The notes below the pieces were generated by a model, which was not told where the DNA came from, did no database searches, and saw nothing but the letters and a program-made list of their open reading frames with translations. From Lederbergia citrisecunda (GTDB lineage: Bacteria > Bacillota > Bacilli > Bacillales > Bacillaceae_C): 64,000 bases of DNA. Made by a program: the position numbers and the translations under genes. The stretch is taken from the NCBI RefSeq assembly GCF_018343695.1, contig NZ_JAGYPJ010000002.1, positions 561-64,560 of the forward strand, read 5' to 3'. This document shows, piece after piece, positions 46,116-55,620 of this stretch (position 1 is the stretch's first letter; each line of letters opens with the position of its first letter).

Positions 46116-47339
46116 TTATAACGAGTTTACTTGACTTATTTTTCTATGAACTTTTGACCTTCGGCTCGCTAACCCATAATAAGACAGTAGGGCGAGTGAA
46201 CTTGCTGTAAAAATAATAATTCCCATTGGCAAGGCTGTATTTTCACCGGCTATTCCGACTAGAGGTGCAGAAATAGAGCCCAAAATAAACGGAAGTAAAC
46301 CGAGTAATGCCGCTGCACTACCAGCGATATGACCTTGCGATTCCATTGCCAATGAAAAAGATGAAGTAGAAATGACACCAATGGAAGAAACAAAAAAGAA
46401 GAGTGAAATAACTACTGCAAAAAGTGGACCCTTAAATAATAAAACTGTTAATAATGAGATGCTAGCAATACTAGACATAAATAATCCCGCTTTTAAAAAT
46501 CTCGTTTCGGAAATATAATCCGATAACCTTCCGACTATTTGTGTACCCATCATGATGCCTAACCCATTCATCCCAAATAATATACTAAATATTTGCGGAG
46601 AAACCCCATATATATTCTGATATACAAAAGGAGTTCCAGATACATAGGCAAAGATACCGGCGACAGTAAAACCTTGAGCAAGTGCATAGCCAGCAAATTG
46701 TCTATCAAAAATGAGAGATTGGAAGTTTCTAAACGTTTGCCCAATATTACTCGGTACTCTATTTTGTACTGGAAGTGTTTCATTAAGCTTCATAGATACT
46801 GAAAAAACTAGCAAAACACCAATTGCACTTAAAGCAATGAATACACCATTCCATTCCGTTAGCTTAAGAATAATTCCTCCTGCAACGGGCGCTAAAATTG
46901 GTGCAAGATTGTTGATAAGCATCAGTAATGAAAAGAATTTTGTAAGCTCTTTTCCGCTATATAAATCACGTACAATAGCCCGTGAAATGACAATCCCGGC
47001 CGCTGCTGAAAATCCTTGTGTAAACCGTGAGGCTAAAAATATGTAAATATTAGGTGCAAATGCACATGCGATAGAAGCAATAAAGTACAAAGATAAAAAA
47101 ATGATCAATGGCTGTCTTCTACCTCTAACATCACTCATCGGTCCAATAATTAACTGTCCGAGTCCAAGTCCGAGCAAGCACGCTGTTAAACTAAATTGCA
47201 CAAGAGAAGCATTTGTACCATAATAGGTTGCTATTGTTGGAAACGAAGGTAAATACATATCGATAGTTAGTGGTCCCATAGCTGCCAGCGTTCCAAGTAG
47301 CAAGACTAACCCTAATCGTTGATTCGCTTTTGATTTCAA
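46116..47339 (-). CDS. MFS drug exporter, Bcr/CflA family
   Basis: A 407-residue, twelve-helix exporter. The family start MGPLTIDMYLPSFPTIATYYGT is visible, as is the loop motif PMSDVRGRRQPL and RFTQGFSAAAGIVISRAIVRD (motif C-like region with the conserved Arg-Asp). Homologues expel bicyclomycin, chloramphenicol and related drugs with protons. The start is TTG at 47339; the longest frame opens at a TTG with no SD and would add a non-homologous 23 residues. Confidence 0.88.
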   Translation of the reverse strand: MKSKANQRLGLVLLLGTLAAMGPLTIDMYLPSFPTIATYYGTNASLVQFSLTACLLGLGLGQLIIGPMSDVRGRRQPLIIFLSLYFIASIACAFAPNIYIFLASRFTQGFSAAAGIVISRAIVRDLYSGKELTKFFSLLMLINNLAPILAPVAGGIILKLTEWNGVFIALSAIGVLLVFSVSMKLNETLPVQNRVPSNIGQTFRNFQSLIFDRQFAGYALAQGFTVAGIFAYVSGTPFVYQNIYGVSPQIFSILFGMNGLGIMMGTQIVGRLSDYISETRFLKAGLFMSSIASISLLTVLLFKGPLFAVVISLFFFVSSIGVISTSSFSLAMESQGHIAGSAAALLGLLPFILGSISAPLVGIAGENTALPMGIIIFTASSLALLSYYGLASRRSKVHRKISQVNSL

Positions 47340-47510
47340 ATATATGCACCGTTCCTTATCAATACATTTGACTAATAAAAGAGAGGAAATGTTCAATGTC
47401 TTTCTCAATTGTTATTTATTATACAATAGTATGTAGCTATTTAACATAATTTGGTGATTGAAGAGACTTATATTATGATAGATAAAAAAAGTTATCCGTG
47501 AGGGGATTTT

Positions 47511-48020
47511 ATGCGTTTTAGAAAAATTGAAGAAAGAGATATTGTAGAGTTAGATCATTTATTTCGAAGTTGCTTAACAGATTTAATCACTCGAGAAAAA
47601 AAGGAATCTAATCTTATTATTGATGAAGTTGAAAGATTAAATCGAATTGTACAAGAGAGCTTGATAAATGGTGATTCGCTTTTTTTTGTAGTGGAGATTA
47701 ATAATCGAATTGTGGGTTCAATTGCACTAACAAAACCTAACCAATTCATAACCGAAAATATTAGTACAGTTCAAAATCAATATGAGGTTTCTTGTGTATA
47801 CATACTTCCCAGCTTCCAACGGCAAGGCATTGGTAAATATATGTCCCAACAGATAAAAAAAGAATTGGCTCGTCTTGGCCAAGTGCAATTTTATCTAGAT
47901 GCAGGTTTTTTAAGTTCTCAACAATATTGGAAACAAGTATTAGGAAAACCATCATTCGTACTTGTGGACTATTGGGGCAAAGGGGAGCATCATCTTATAT
48001 GGGTTGGAAAAATACCTTGA
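47511..48020 (+). CDS. GNAT family N-acetyltransferase
   Basis: A 169-residue acetyltransferase. SCVYILPSFQRQGIGKYMSQQI holds the Q/R-x-x-G-x-G/A acetyl-CoA loop, and LFRSCLTDLI and FFVVEINNRIVGSIAL form the preceding strands. The substrate is unknown. SD GAGGGGAT is upstream. It diverges from the drug exporter, so the two may share a control region. Confidence 0.85.
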   Translation: MRFRKIEERDIVELDHLFRSCLTDLITREKKESNLIIDEVERLNRIVQESLINGDSLFFVVEINNRIVGSIALTKPNQFITENISTVQNQYEVSCVYILPSFQRQGIGKYMSQQIKKELARLGQVQFYLDAGFLSSQQYWKQVLGKPSFVLVDYWGKGEHHLIWVGKIP

Positions 48021-48162
48021 CCCACCTGTATTTATATAATATTAATTAAGTAATATTTATCATTTTTGGATATGTTGCCTATACAAATTGACAAACGCCT
48101 TCGTAAGATATGAGCAAAAGCCTGTTTTTTCATCAGCTTTTCATGGAGGTGACATATTTATA

Positions 48163-50175
48163 ATGGATAAAGCTTTAGATCGAATAAATGATTTTGAGAA
48201 AACAGAGATAAAAGCCCATTCAAGCGAGTGTATTTTCAATATTCAAGGAGATTTGAAATGTAGATTAGACCATTCGGATGTTATTCAGGAAAAACTCTAT
48301 CCACATATAACTGTTTCTGTATGTGGATTCATTGAAATATATGTTAAAAGCAATGGCGATTGTTATAAGTCTAAAAAACTAAAAATCCATCAGACAAAAG
48401 ATATTTCAATTATTATTCCTCCTAATTCCAAATTAAAGTCAGAAATAAGCAATTTTCGTATTATCCCATCCAGTCATTCTAATAAAAAAGCACCTATAAA
48501 ACTACTCTTCTGTTGTAACACCTTTGTTATTCAAAACAACGATTGTATGTCAAAATGTTCAGTTTTAGTATCTAACTATGAAATTATCTTAAACGATATA
48601 AAATTTGAAAAAATCCCAAATATGGATATCGTCCCTATTGAATTCATGATAGCGTCCAATATGTTAGAACCAGAATGCAACATTCAAGATGAAGTCCATG
48701 ATTATTTTGAAGCTACAAATGGTAGAAGACCTAAGTGTAACTGCCAAGTAGCTTGCACCTGTAGTCCCTCAGGTGATATAGAGCCTACTCAAAAAAGTTA
48801 CTTAACTCAAATGCAGGATAGTAAATTCATTCAAAAAGATAGATCTAAGAAGGGTATCAAACACGTTTCAAAAAAGAAAATCCTCCAATATATGAAATCG
48901 ATTAAAGAAGATGAATTCACGCAGAAAATTAAGCCAGTTCCAGATAACGAATCTGCACAGGAAATTGATCTGATTCATGAAGATGAACCAGAACAGAATA
49001 ACCACCTCATTCAAGAGGAAGATTCCTCAGAAGGAATCTATTTAATTGAAGAAGAATCATCACAGGAAATCGACCTATTTGAAGAAGAATCATCATCACA
49101 GGAAATCGACCTATTTGAAGAAGAATCATCATCACAGGAAATCGACCTATTTGAAGAAGAAGAATCAGGACAGGAAATTGACCTATTTAAAGAAGAAGAA
49201 TCAGGACAGGAAATTGACCTATTTGAAGAAGAAGAATCCGGAACGGAAATTGACCTATTTGAAGAAGAAGAATCAGGACAGGAAATCGATCTATTTGAAG
49301 AAGAAGAATCAGGACAGGAAATCGACCTATTTAAAGAAGAAGAATCAGGACAGGAAATCGACCTATTTGAAGAAGATGAACCAGCAACGGAAATCGACCT
49401 ATTTGAAGAAGATGAATTAGAATCAGAAATCATGCTAGTTGAAGAAGATGAATTAGAATCAGAAATCGAGCTAGTTGAAGAAGATGAATTAGAAACGGAA
49501 ATCGACCTATTTGAAGAAGATGAATTAGAACCGGGAGTTGATCTAGTTGAGGAAGATGAATCAGGACCGGAAGTCGAACCAGTTGAAGAGGCAGAAATTG
49601 AAATCGATCCGATTCAAGAAGAACCCGAATCTAATGAACTTGCTTTGGAAATAGAAATGGTAGATCTAACTGAAACAAATGATCCTAATAAGCGCAATGA
49701 TTTGCGGCTTAATAAATTGAATCATCTAATTAGGAAGAACTATCCGCAAATACAAGATTATCTTATTAATGCGGATGCAATTTTAGTTTCGTCAGGAGAT
49801 ATAGGCCAATTAGTAGACGATTTGGAAACAGTTCATTTTGATAAAGTCTGGTTTAAAGAAGAAAGACAAAACGATTTCCAATATGATTATGCTGGGAAAT
49901 TGAAGGTTCATGAGCCTGGTGATTATCATATCTCCTATTATGTATTATCAGATGAACTTGCCCATTTTTCTGTTAATGCTAATGACAATCTTATTTCTCC
50001 ATCAAGTTATTACAGTGGAACTGGTAATGGTTACCATATAGATTCAGGGGAAATAGCCATAAATGTTCATAACGTTCCTACAGATCTACATTTGATAAAC
50101 ATTACAAACGACGCTGTTATTCTATCTCCAAATGAAGAGAGCATAGCCTTGTTGATAATAAAGAGAGTAAATTAA
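48163..50175 (+). CDS. spore-surface-like protein with acidic 12-residue repeats and BclA-like C-terminus
   Basis: A 670-residue protein. N-terminal part (about 1-180): beta-rich, unrecognised, with several Cys. Around 187-204 lies a Cys cluster (PKCNCQVACTCSP). Residues about 295-475 form some fifteen copies of a 12-residue unit, typically EEEESGQEIDLF. The C-terminal part (about 550-670) resembles the jelly-roll of exosporium proteins such as BclA: AGKLKVHEPGDYHISYYV, FSVNANDNLISPS and an ALLIIK-type end. The Cys motif and jelly-roll suggest a cross-linked spore outer-layer protein. GGAGGTGA about eleven bases before the ATG at 48163 decides the start over a TTG at 48088 without SD. Confidence 0.7.
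   Translation: MDKALDRINDFEKTEIKAHSSECIFNIQGDLKCRLDHSDVIQEKLYPHITVSVCGFIEIYVKSNGDCYKSKKLKIHQTKDISIIIPPNSKLKSEISNFRIIPSSHSNKKAPIKLLFCCNTFVIQNNDCMSKCSVLVSNYEIILNDIKFEKIPNMDIVPIEFMIASNMLEPECNIQDEVHDYFEATNGRRPKCNCQVACTCSPSGDIEPTQKSYLTQMQDSKFIQKDRSKKGIKHVSKKKILQYMKSIKEDEFTQKIKPVPDNESAQEIDLIHEDEPEQNNHLIQEEDSSEGIYLIEEESSQEIDLFEEESSSQEIDLFEEESSSQEIDLFEEEESGQEIDLFKEEESGQEIDLFEEEESGTEIDLFEEEESGQEIDLFEEEESGQEIDLFKEEESGQEIDLFEEDEPATEIDLFEEDELESEIMLVEEDELESEIELVEEDELETEIDLFEEDELEPGVDLVEEDESGPEVEPVEEAEIEIDPIQEEPESNELALEIEMVDLTETNDPNKRNDLRLNKLNHLIRKNYPQIQDYLINADAILVSSGDIGQLVDDLETVHFDKVWFKEERQNDFQYDYAGKLKVHEPGDYHISYYVLSDELAHFSVNANDNLISPSSYYSGTGNGYHIDSGEIAINVHNVPTDLHLINITNDAVILSPNEESIALLIIKRVN
49045..49590 (+). 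repeat. in-frame tandem repeat, 36-base unit
   Basis: About fifteen copies of a 36-base unit with core GAAATCGACCTATTTGAAGA. The central copies are nearly identical and the outer ones diverged, as expected from repeat expansion by slippage or unequal recombination. It keeps frame throughout. Confidence 0.9.
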
Positions 50176-50192
50176 CAACAATATATTAAGTA

Positions 50193-50219
50193 AAAGGGGA
50201 GAATTTTTCTCCTCTTTTT
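50193..50219 (+). terminator. terminator of the acidic-repeat gene
   Basis: AAAGGGGAGAA / TTCTCCTCTTTTT hairpin with T-run, 18 bases after the stop. Confidence 0.85.
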
Positions 50220-50556
50220 CATGATGAAAGAAAAGAGTAAAAACATTTTATTTAGAATGCTTATTTGTTCAGCTATCGTTTATTTGTTTGTAAATTTGTT
50301 GCCATTTAACTACGAATACCACTATACCTGTACATTCATCGATTTTAACCAGTGTTATTGTATCTACAAGTACAGACGCAGCGAAGTATTTTCTCGTCTT
50401 TTTCATGGAGCATTAGTTTTATAAATCGATGTAGAAATTTTCAAGCTTTGAATCATGCTATAATAAAAATAAACCGAACTGATCAGAAAATAAAAATTTA
50501 TCAATATTATTTCATATCTTGAAAAGATATCGGAATTCTTAAAGGGAAAATGAAAC

Positions 50557-53500
50557 ATGTCTATTAGAAAAATTATTTTTATTGTAACAGCATTTTTGGT
50601 AATTCTTACATTTTTTCGTTTGCTTTGGCTTAATTTTTATACGGTTCCAGCACATCCACGTGCTTTACATGGAGAATTGGATTTGCGTAATTGGGAATCA
50701 ATTACCGAATATTCGATACCACTAGATGGAGAATGGGAGTATTATCCTGGATTGTTTATCATACAAGATAATGATGAACTCCACTCTACCAACGAAAAAA
50801 GAGAATACGTCCAAGTTCCACATAATTGGAAGGGTTCCGGTGACTCATCCAGTACGTATGGTTTTGGCTCGTATCGTTTAAGAATAAAAGTTGATCCATT
50901 GCAAGGAAAAACATACGGGATTCGTATTCTAAATATCAGTAATTCGTCAGAAATATATGTAAATGGAAAGTTGCTGGCACAATCAGGGGCTCCGTCGCAA
51001 GAAAAGCAAACCTACAAACCGCTGAACTCACCATATACAGTCTATCTTCCTTTAGAAAAAGAAGAAGAAATCGATCTCGTCATTCAAGTTGCAAACTATG
51101 ATGATCCCCTTAATGGTGGCATCGTTCGTTCATTGAAATTTGGCTTAGAAGGTCCTTTAAGAGAGAATATCAATTTCTCTACTGGAATCGTTTTAATAGC
51201 TTGTGTTATTTATATGATTCACTCCTTGTATAGCTTTATATTATTTCTTGTGGGAGATCGTGATAAGAGGTTACTATATTTTTCTTTGATGATTCTGTGT
51301 GTTGTCATAGGAACGCTAAGTGGAGAGCGATTATTATTAGAGTGGTTTCCTATTAATTTTGATTGGAGTATAAAAGTTATTTATCTTTCAGCGATTGCTG
51401 GGGGGTATTTTCTGCTGCAATGTATAAGGCAGCAATTACCTGGAATGTTTCGCACCAAATTGTTTACCCCTTATGTAAGCTCTTGCGGTTTATTAGTGTT
51501 GCTTATCTTATTTTTACCGGCTACATATAATATAAAATTAACTCTCGTATATACCATAGTCATGCTTATTCCATGTTTTTTAGCACTGCTAATAGTGTAT
51601 CGGGCCACAACAAAGATTGATAAGGACAGCATCTTTTTACTTTTGGCCGGGGTTGCTGCGATTGGCAGCTTAATATGGCTGGTCATTATTATGGTATTAC
51701 AAATAGAGATGATATCGTATCCTTTTGACTTAATGATCGCGACTATTTGTTTTGCTACATATTGGTTTAAAAAATATTTTCACGTACTAGATGATTCGCA
51801 AAGTCTAACAAAGAAACTACAGGAGGCAGCTAAGCAGAAGGATGAATTCTTACTTACTGTTGCACATGAGATGCGGAATCCACTCCATGGCATTTTAAAT
51901 ATTTCACAAGCTGTAAAGGAAAGAGAGAAAGATTCTCTTGGGAAGAAAAGTATACAGGATATGGAATTGATAAATACGGTAGGCCGTCACATGTCGTTAT
52001 TACTTAATGACTTACTTGAATTGGAAAGGTTTAAGGAAAACCGTATTATGATCCAAACACGGGACGTCTCTCTTCATAGTGTTGTAGAAGTTGTGATGAG
52101 CATGCTGCGTTTTATGACAGAAGGTAAGCCAATAGAACTCGTCAATCGGGTTCCAAAAGATTTCCCGTATGTTAGTGCTGATGAAAATAGATTAAATCAG
52201 ATTTTGTTTAACCTCCTTTATAATTCGATAAAATACACCCATGATGGAGAAGTGTCGGTACATGCATCCATTAAGGACAATATGGCAAGAATTTCGGTGC
52301 GTGATACGGGTATTGGTATTGATGAAGATTTTCTAAGCAAGGTTTTCGAGCTATACGCACAAGCTCCTAGTTTAATGGAAGGCGGATTTGGATTAGGGCT
52401 AAGCATTTGTAAACAACTTGTGGAATTACATGGCGGTAATATGAAAGTACAATCAACACTCGGTGAAGGCTCAGTTTTTACGTTTACTCTTAAATTATCA
52501 AACACTTCGACACAGCGAGAAGTTGAGATTAATAGCGAGCCTATGGAAGGTGTAAAGCAGCAAAATGCCATACAAGAAGTCGCAGTATCATCGGATTTAG
52601 ATAATAGAAGAGATGCTGTCCATCAAAATATGATGTTCCTGCCTATTCGTATATTAGCTGTAGATGATGATCCAGTGAATTTGAAAGTACTAGAGAGTAT
52701 TTTTGAAACGGACCAGTATTACATTTATACAACAACAAGTGGTCAGAACGCTCTTTCTATGCTGTACGGACGTGAATGGGATTTAGTCATTGCTGATGTA
52801 ATGATGCCCAATATGTCAGGATATGAACTGACTTCACTAATTCGAGAGCAATATTCTATTTTGGAACTTCCGATATTACTGCTTACCGCATATAACAGAG
52901 TTGAAGATATAGAAGCTGGATTCCAAGTAGGCGCCAATGATTATGTAACGAAACCGGTAAACGCACTTGAACTTAAATCTAGAGTGCAATCGCTAACTAA
53001 TTTGAAAAAGTCCGTGAGTGAAAGGTTGCGTTTGGAAGCTGCATGGTTGCAGGCTCAAATCAAACCACATTTTATCATTAATACATTTAATTCCATTGCC
53101 GCACTAAGTAGAATTAATCTGGATAGAATGGATACCTTAATCCATGAACTATCCACTTATATTCGACTTAGTATTGATTCTCAAAATACGCATGGTGTAG
53201 CGCCACTTTCGTATGAACTTGAACTAGTTCGATCATATTTGTTTATCCAAAAAGAACGTTTTGGCGAAAGACTACGTATAGTCTGGGAATTAGATGAAGG
53301 GATTGAAATAGACATTCCTCCATTGACGATTCAGCCTCTTGTAGAAAATGCTATACACCATGGATTAATGACACGTATTCAAGGTGGGGAAGTTTGTATT
53401 TGCATAAAAGATAAAGAAGAAAAAGTAGAGATATCTATAATAGATAACGGGATAGGAATGAATCTTGAAACAATCAATCCATTGATAGACAGAAGGCTAG

Positions 53501-53652
53501 ACAAACAATCAGGAATTGGTCTTCTCAATACCGATCGTCGATTAAAGCAATTATTTGGCCAAGGATTAATCATCAATAGTAAGTTGGGAGAAGGTACTAC
53601 CATTTCGTTCACTGTTCCTAAAACAGGAAGCAAATTGCATTTTAACGAATGA
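50557..53652 (+). CDS. hybrid sensor with two histidine-kinase modules and a receiver
   Basis: A 1031-residue membrane sensor. Order: helix 1 (about 5-25), an extracellular beta-sandwich of the 7TMR-DISMED2/galactose-binding type (about 50-200; DGEWEYYPG, VPHNWKGSG, YVNGKLLAQSG), and seven helices of the 7TMR-DISM type (about 205-405). Then HisKA with HEMRNPLHGIL (His437) and its ATPase domain with GFGLGLSICKQLVE. Next a receiver (VDDDP, acceptor Asp747 in VIADVMMPN). Last, a second, LytS-type kinase module with IKPHFIINTFNSI (His838) and an ATPase domain ending IGLLNTDRRL. SD AAAGGG is upstream. No response regulator gene is adjacent, so its output partner is elsewhere. Confidence 0.88.
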   Translation: MSIRKIIFIVTAFLVILTFFRLLWLNFYTVPAHPRALHGELDLRNWESITEYSIPLDGEWEYYPGLFIIQDNDELHSTNEKREYVQVPHNWKGSGDSSSTYGFGSYRLRIKVDPLQGKTYGIRILNISNSSEIYVNGKLLAQSGAPSQEKQTYKPLNSPYTVYLPLEKEEEIDLVIQVANYDDPLNGGIVRSLKFGLEGPLRENINFSTGIVLIACVIYMIHSLYSFILFLVGDRDKRLLYFSLMILCVVIGTLSGERLLLEWFPINFDWSIKVIYLSAIAGGYFLLQCIRQQLPGMFRTKLFTPYVSSCGLLVLLILFLPATYNIKLTLVYTIVMLIPCFLALLIVYRATTKIDKDSIFLLLAGVAAIGSLIWLVIIMVLQIEMISYPFDLMIATICFATYWFKKYFHVLDDSQSLTKKLQEAAKQKDEFLLTVAHEMRNPLHGILNISQAVKEREKDSLGKKSIQDMELINTVGRHMSLLLNDLLELERFKENRIMIQTRDVSLHSVVEVVMSMLRFMTEGKPIELVNRVPKDFPYVSADENRLNQILFNLLYNSIKYTHDGEVSVHASIKDNMARISVRDTGIGIDEDFLSKVFELYAQAPSLMEGGFGLGLSICKQLVELHGGNMKVQSTLGEGSVFTFTLKLSNTSTQREVEINSEPMEGVKQQNAIQEVAVSSDLDNRRDAVHQNMMFLPIRILAVDDDPVNLKVLESIFETDQYYIYTTTSGQNALSMLYGREWDLVIADVMMPNMSGYELTSLIREQYSILELPILLLTAYNRVEDIEAGFQVGANDYVTKPVNALELKSRVQSLTNLKKSVSERLRLEAAWLQAQIKPHFIINTFNSIAALSRINLDRMDTLIHELSTYIRLSIDSQNTHGVAPLSYELELVRSYLFIQKERFGERLRIVWELDEGIEIDIPPLTIQPLVENAIHHGLMTRIQGGEVCICIKDKEEKVEISIIDNGIGMNLETINPLIDRRLDKQSGIGLLNTDRRLKQLFGQGLIINSKLGEGTTISFTVPKTGSKLHFNE

Positions 53653-53679
53653 ATTAATTAAAATCTTTAAGCAATCTAT

Positions 53680-53716
53680 TAAACCCTCCACGATATAATT
53701 AATTGGAGGGTTTAAG
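53680..53716 (+). terminator. terminator of the hybrid-kinase gene
   Basis: AAACCCTCCA / TGGAGGGTTT hairpin with a 13-base loop. Confidence 0.82.
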
Positions 53717-53808
53717 TTTACGTTAAATTATGTTAATATTCGAAATATAACACATTTTTTCAGACATCACTTGCAGAAAAACAATGTTTTTACAAGGGAG
53801 GAAGAGAA

Positions 53809-55539
53809 ATGTTAGATGTAACAGAGAAGAGTACATTTGCCAATTATCCACAGCAGCCACATGGCGGAAAATTAGTGAATAAAGTGGTAACTGGCAAAGA
53901 ATTGGAGGAAGAATTAATCAGGGCGAAGCAGCTCCCAACCATCATGGTAGATTTGGAAGCTGTTATTACACTTGAAATGATAGCGACAGGTGTTTTGTCC
54001 CCAAATGAGGGATTTATGAATAAAGAAGACTATCATTCCGTACTCACGAGCGGTCGATTAAAGAATGGATTAATATGGCCAGCGCCCCTTAGTTTTGCTC
54101 CAATCGGAAATCGTAATAAAGAAGTTATTTTGTCCCTTTCAATAGGTGATGAGGTTACATTAGCTGATGAAAATAATGAACCTGTTGCAATTTTAAACAT
54201 AGAGGATATTTTTGATTACGATAAAGAATTCCGTGCATCTCACCTTTTTGGTACGACGGATCGCAATCATCCTGGAGTCGATGCCATTTATCGGCGGATG
54301 GGAGATACTGCTTTAGGGGGACCGATTAAGTTATTGCGTCGAGTTAATTGGGGACCATTTGAGAAACTTCGACTAGAGCCTAAAGATACGTGGCGAATAT
54401 TTTATGAAGAAAAGAAGTTTCGTTCAACAGCAGGTTTTATCACAGGAGCAAATCCCTTACATAGAGGGCACGAATATATTCATAAGAATGCACTAGAAGA
54501 AGTGGATGGATTGTTTTTACAACCTTTAGTAGAGATGGCGAAACGCGAGTATACTCGTCATGAATTTCGCATGCTTGCCTATAAAAGTGTCTTAGAAACG
54601 TATTATCCTAAAGGTAGATCCATTCTTGCTCCACTAAGAGTTACGTATATTTTTGCTGGTCCAAGGGAAACGGTTTTACATGCTTTAATTATGAAGAATT
54701 ATGGCTGTACTCATGCCCTTATTGGCCGTGATCATGCAGGAATTGGTGATTATTATGATAAGTATGCGAGCCATAGAATTTTCGATGAGTTTAATCCATC
54801 AGAGCTAGGGATCGATGTTCGTCTTTACCATGAAGTTTTTTATTGCACCCGCTGTGATGCACCAGCTACGGTACAATCATGTCCACATGATGAGCGCTAC
54901 CGAGTGAGTATTTCAGGCACTGGAATTCGCGAGATGCTTCGTCACGGCATAATGCCGCCGAAAGAAATTGTCCGTCCTGAATCAGCGCGTATTGCGATGC
55001 AGGGAGTTCAGCCTAAAGGGCTTGATGAAGTTGGTAACGCTATCTCACCTGTTGGAAAAACAATAAACAGTATGTTCCCATTCTATTTGGATAGAACTAG
55101 ACTTGGCGGACCGAAACGGACGACTCCTTTGACAGTCGAAGAATTGACGAATTTCGATTTAGAAATGGCGAATTTGGATGTCCGTTCTAATGCTGATCGT
55201 ATTTATAGGGAAATTTTTGAAGAGTATAGTAGTGTAGGGGATATCAATCGTAATTTACAACCGGAATGGGTGGCCGATGCACGAGAGGCGCTAAAACATC
55301 AACAAGAAATGGTCATCGAGGATTTGGAGGAAAAAGTAAAACAAGCCCCATCCACAGCTTCCGATGAATTCATGTATCAGGATAAGGAAGAAGCAGAGCG
55401 GGAGCTTCAAGTGGCGAAAAAGATTCTTTCCGACATTCCTAAGGTACTGGGCGATGATAATATAAAATATCGATCCTGGAACACATTGCCATACCATCGT
55501 TATCGTGGTAGTGATGAGCCTAGCGAGAAGAAAGATTAA
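53809..55539 (+). CDS. sat: sulfate adenylyltransferase with long C-terminal extension
   Basis: A 576-residue ATP sulfurylase (sulfate + ATP to APS + PPi). Family marks: SPNEGFMNKEDY, GANPLHRGHEYIHK with the HxxH ATP motif (His218, His221), GRDHAGIGDYYD, and a CTRCDAPATVQSCPHDE stretch that forms a four-Cys/His metal site. SGTGIREMLRHG ends the core near residue 390. Bacterial Sat of this type is usually about 380-400 residues; here some 180 more follow, largely charged and helical (EMVIEDLEEKVKQ, KEEAERELQVAKKIL). No cysC, cysH or sulfate transporter is nearby. SD GGGAGGAAG is upstream of the ATG. Confidence 0.9.
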   Translation: MLDVTEKSTFANYPQQPHGGKLVNKVVTGKELEEELIRAKQLPTIMVDLEAVITLEMIATGVLSPNEGFMNKEDYHSVLTSGRLKNGLIWPAPLSFAPIGNRNKEVILSLSIGDEVTLADENNEPVAILNIEDIFDYDKEFRASHLFGTTDRNHPGVDAIYRRMGDTALGGPIKLLRRVNWGPFEKLRLEPKDTWRIFYEEKKFRSTAGFITGANPLHRGHEYIHKNALEEVDGLFLQPLVEMAKREYTRHEFRMLAYKSVLETYYPKGRSILAPLRVTYIFAGPRETVLHALIMKNYGCTHALIGRDHAGIGDYYDKYASHRIFDEFNPSELGIDVRLYHEVFYCTRCDAPATVQSCPHDERYRVSISGTGIREMLRHGIMPPKEIVRPESARIAMQGVQPKGLDEVGNAISPVGKTINSMFPFYLDRTRLGGPKRTTPLTVEELTNFDLEMANLDVRSNADRIYREIFEEYSSVGDINRNLQPEWVADAREALKHQQEMVIEDLEEKVKQAPSTASDEFMYQDKEEAERELQVAKKILSDIPKVLGDDNIKYRSWNTLPYHRYRGSDEPSEKKD

Positions 55540-55554
55540 GAATAAATTTTAAGT

Positions 55555-55593
55555 AATATCCGCTAATTGGCAGAACCTGTTAGCGGATATTTG
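55555..55593 (+). terminator. sat terminator
   Basis: AATATCCGCTAA / TTAGCGGATATT with a 13-base loop and TTG after it. Confidence 0.85.
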
Positions 55594-55620
55594 TATTTAC
55601 AACTAATGGGGGATCTGTTG

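Noticed and set aside
49038-49433. Long minus-strand ORF made of repeated SSSSNRSIS-type units and a plus-strand shifted ORF rich in KKNxxRKSTYL
   Set aside because: Both are shadows of the 36-base repeat: a unit divisible by three keeps all frames open. No SD for either.
49045-49590. Regular repeat array, CRISPR-like at first sight
   Set aside because: Units are contiguous with no unique spacers, keep a reading frame and encode EIDLF repeats.
50221-50424. 67-residue ORF after the acidic-repeat gene, starting with a hydrophobic helix
   Set aside because: It begins directly behind the terminator hairpin with no SD of its own and the second half is not protein-like; another frame is equally open.
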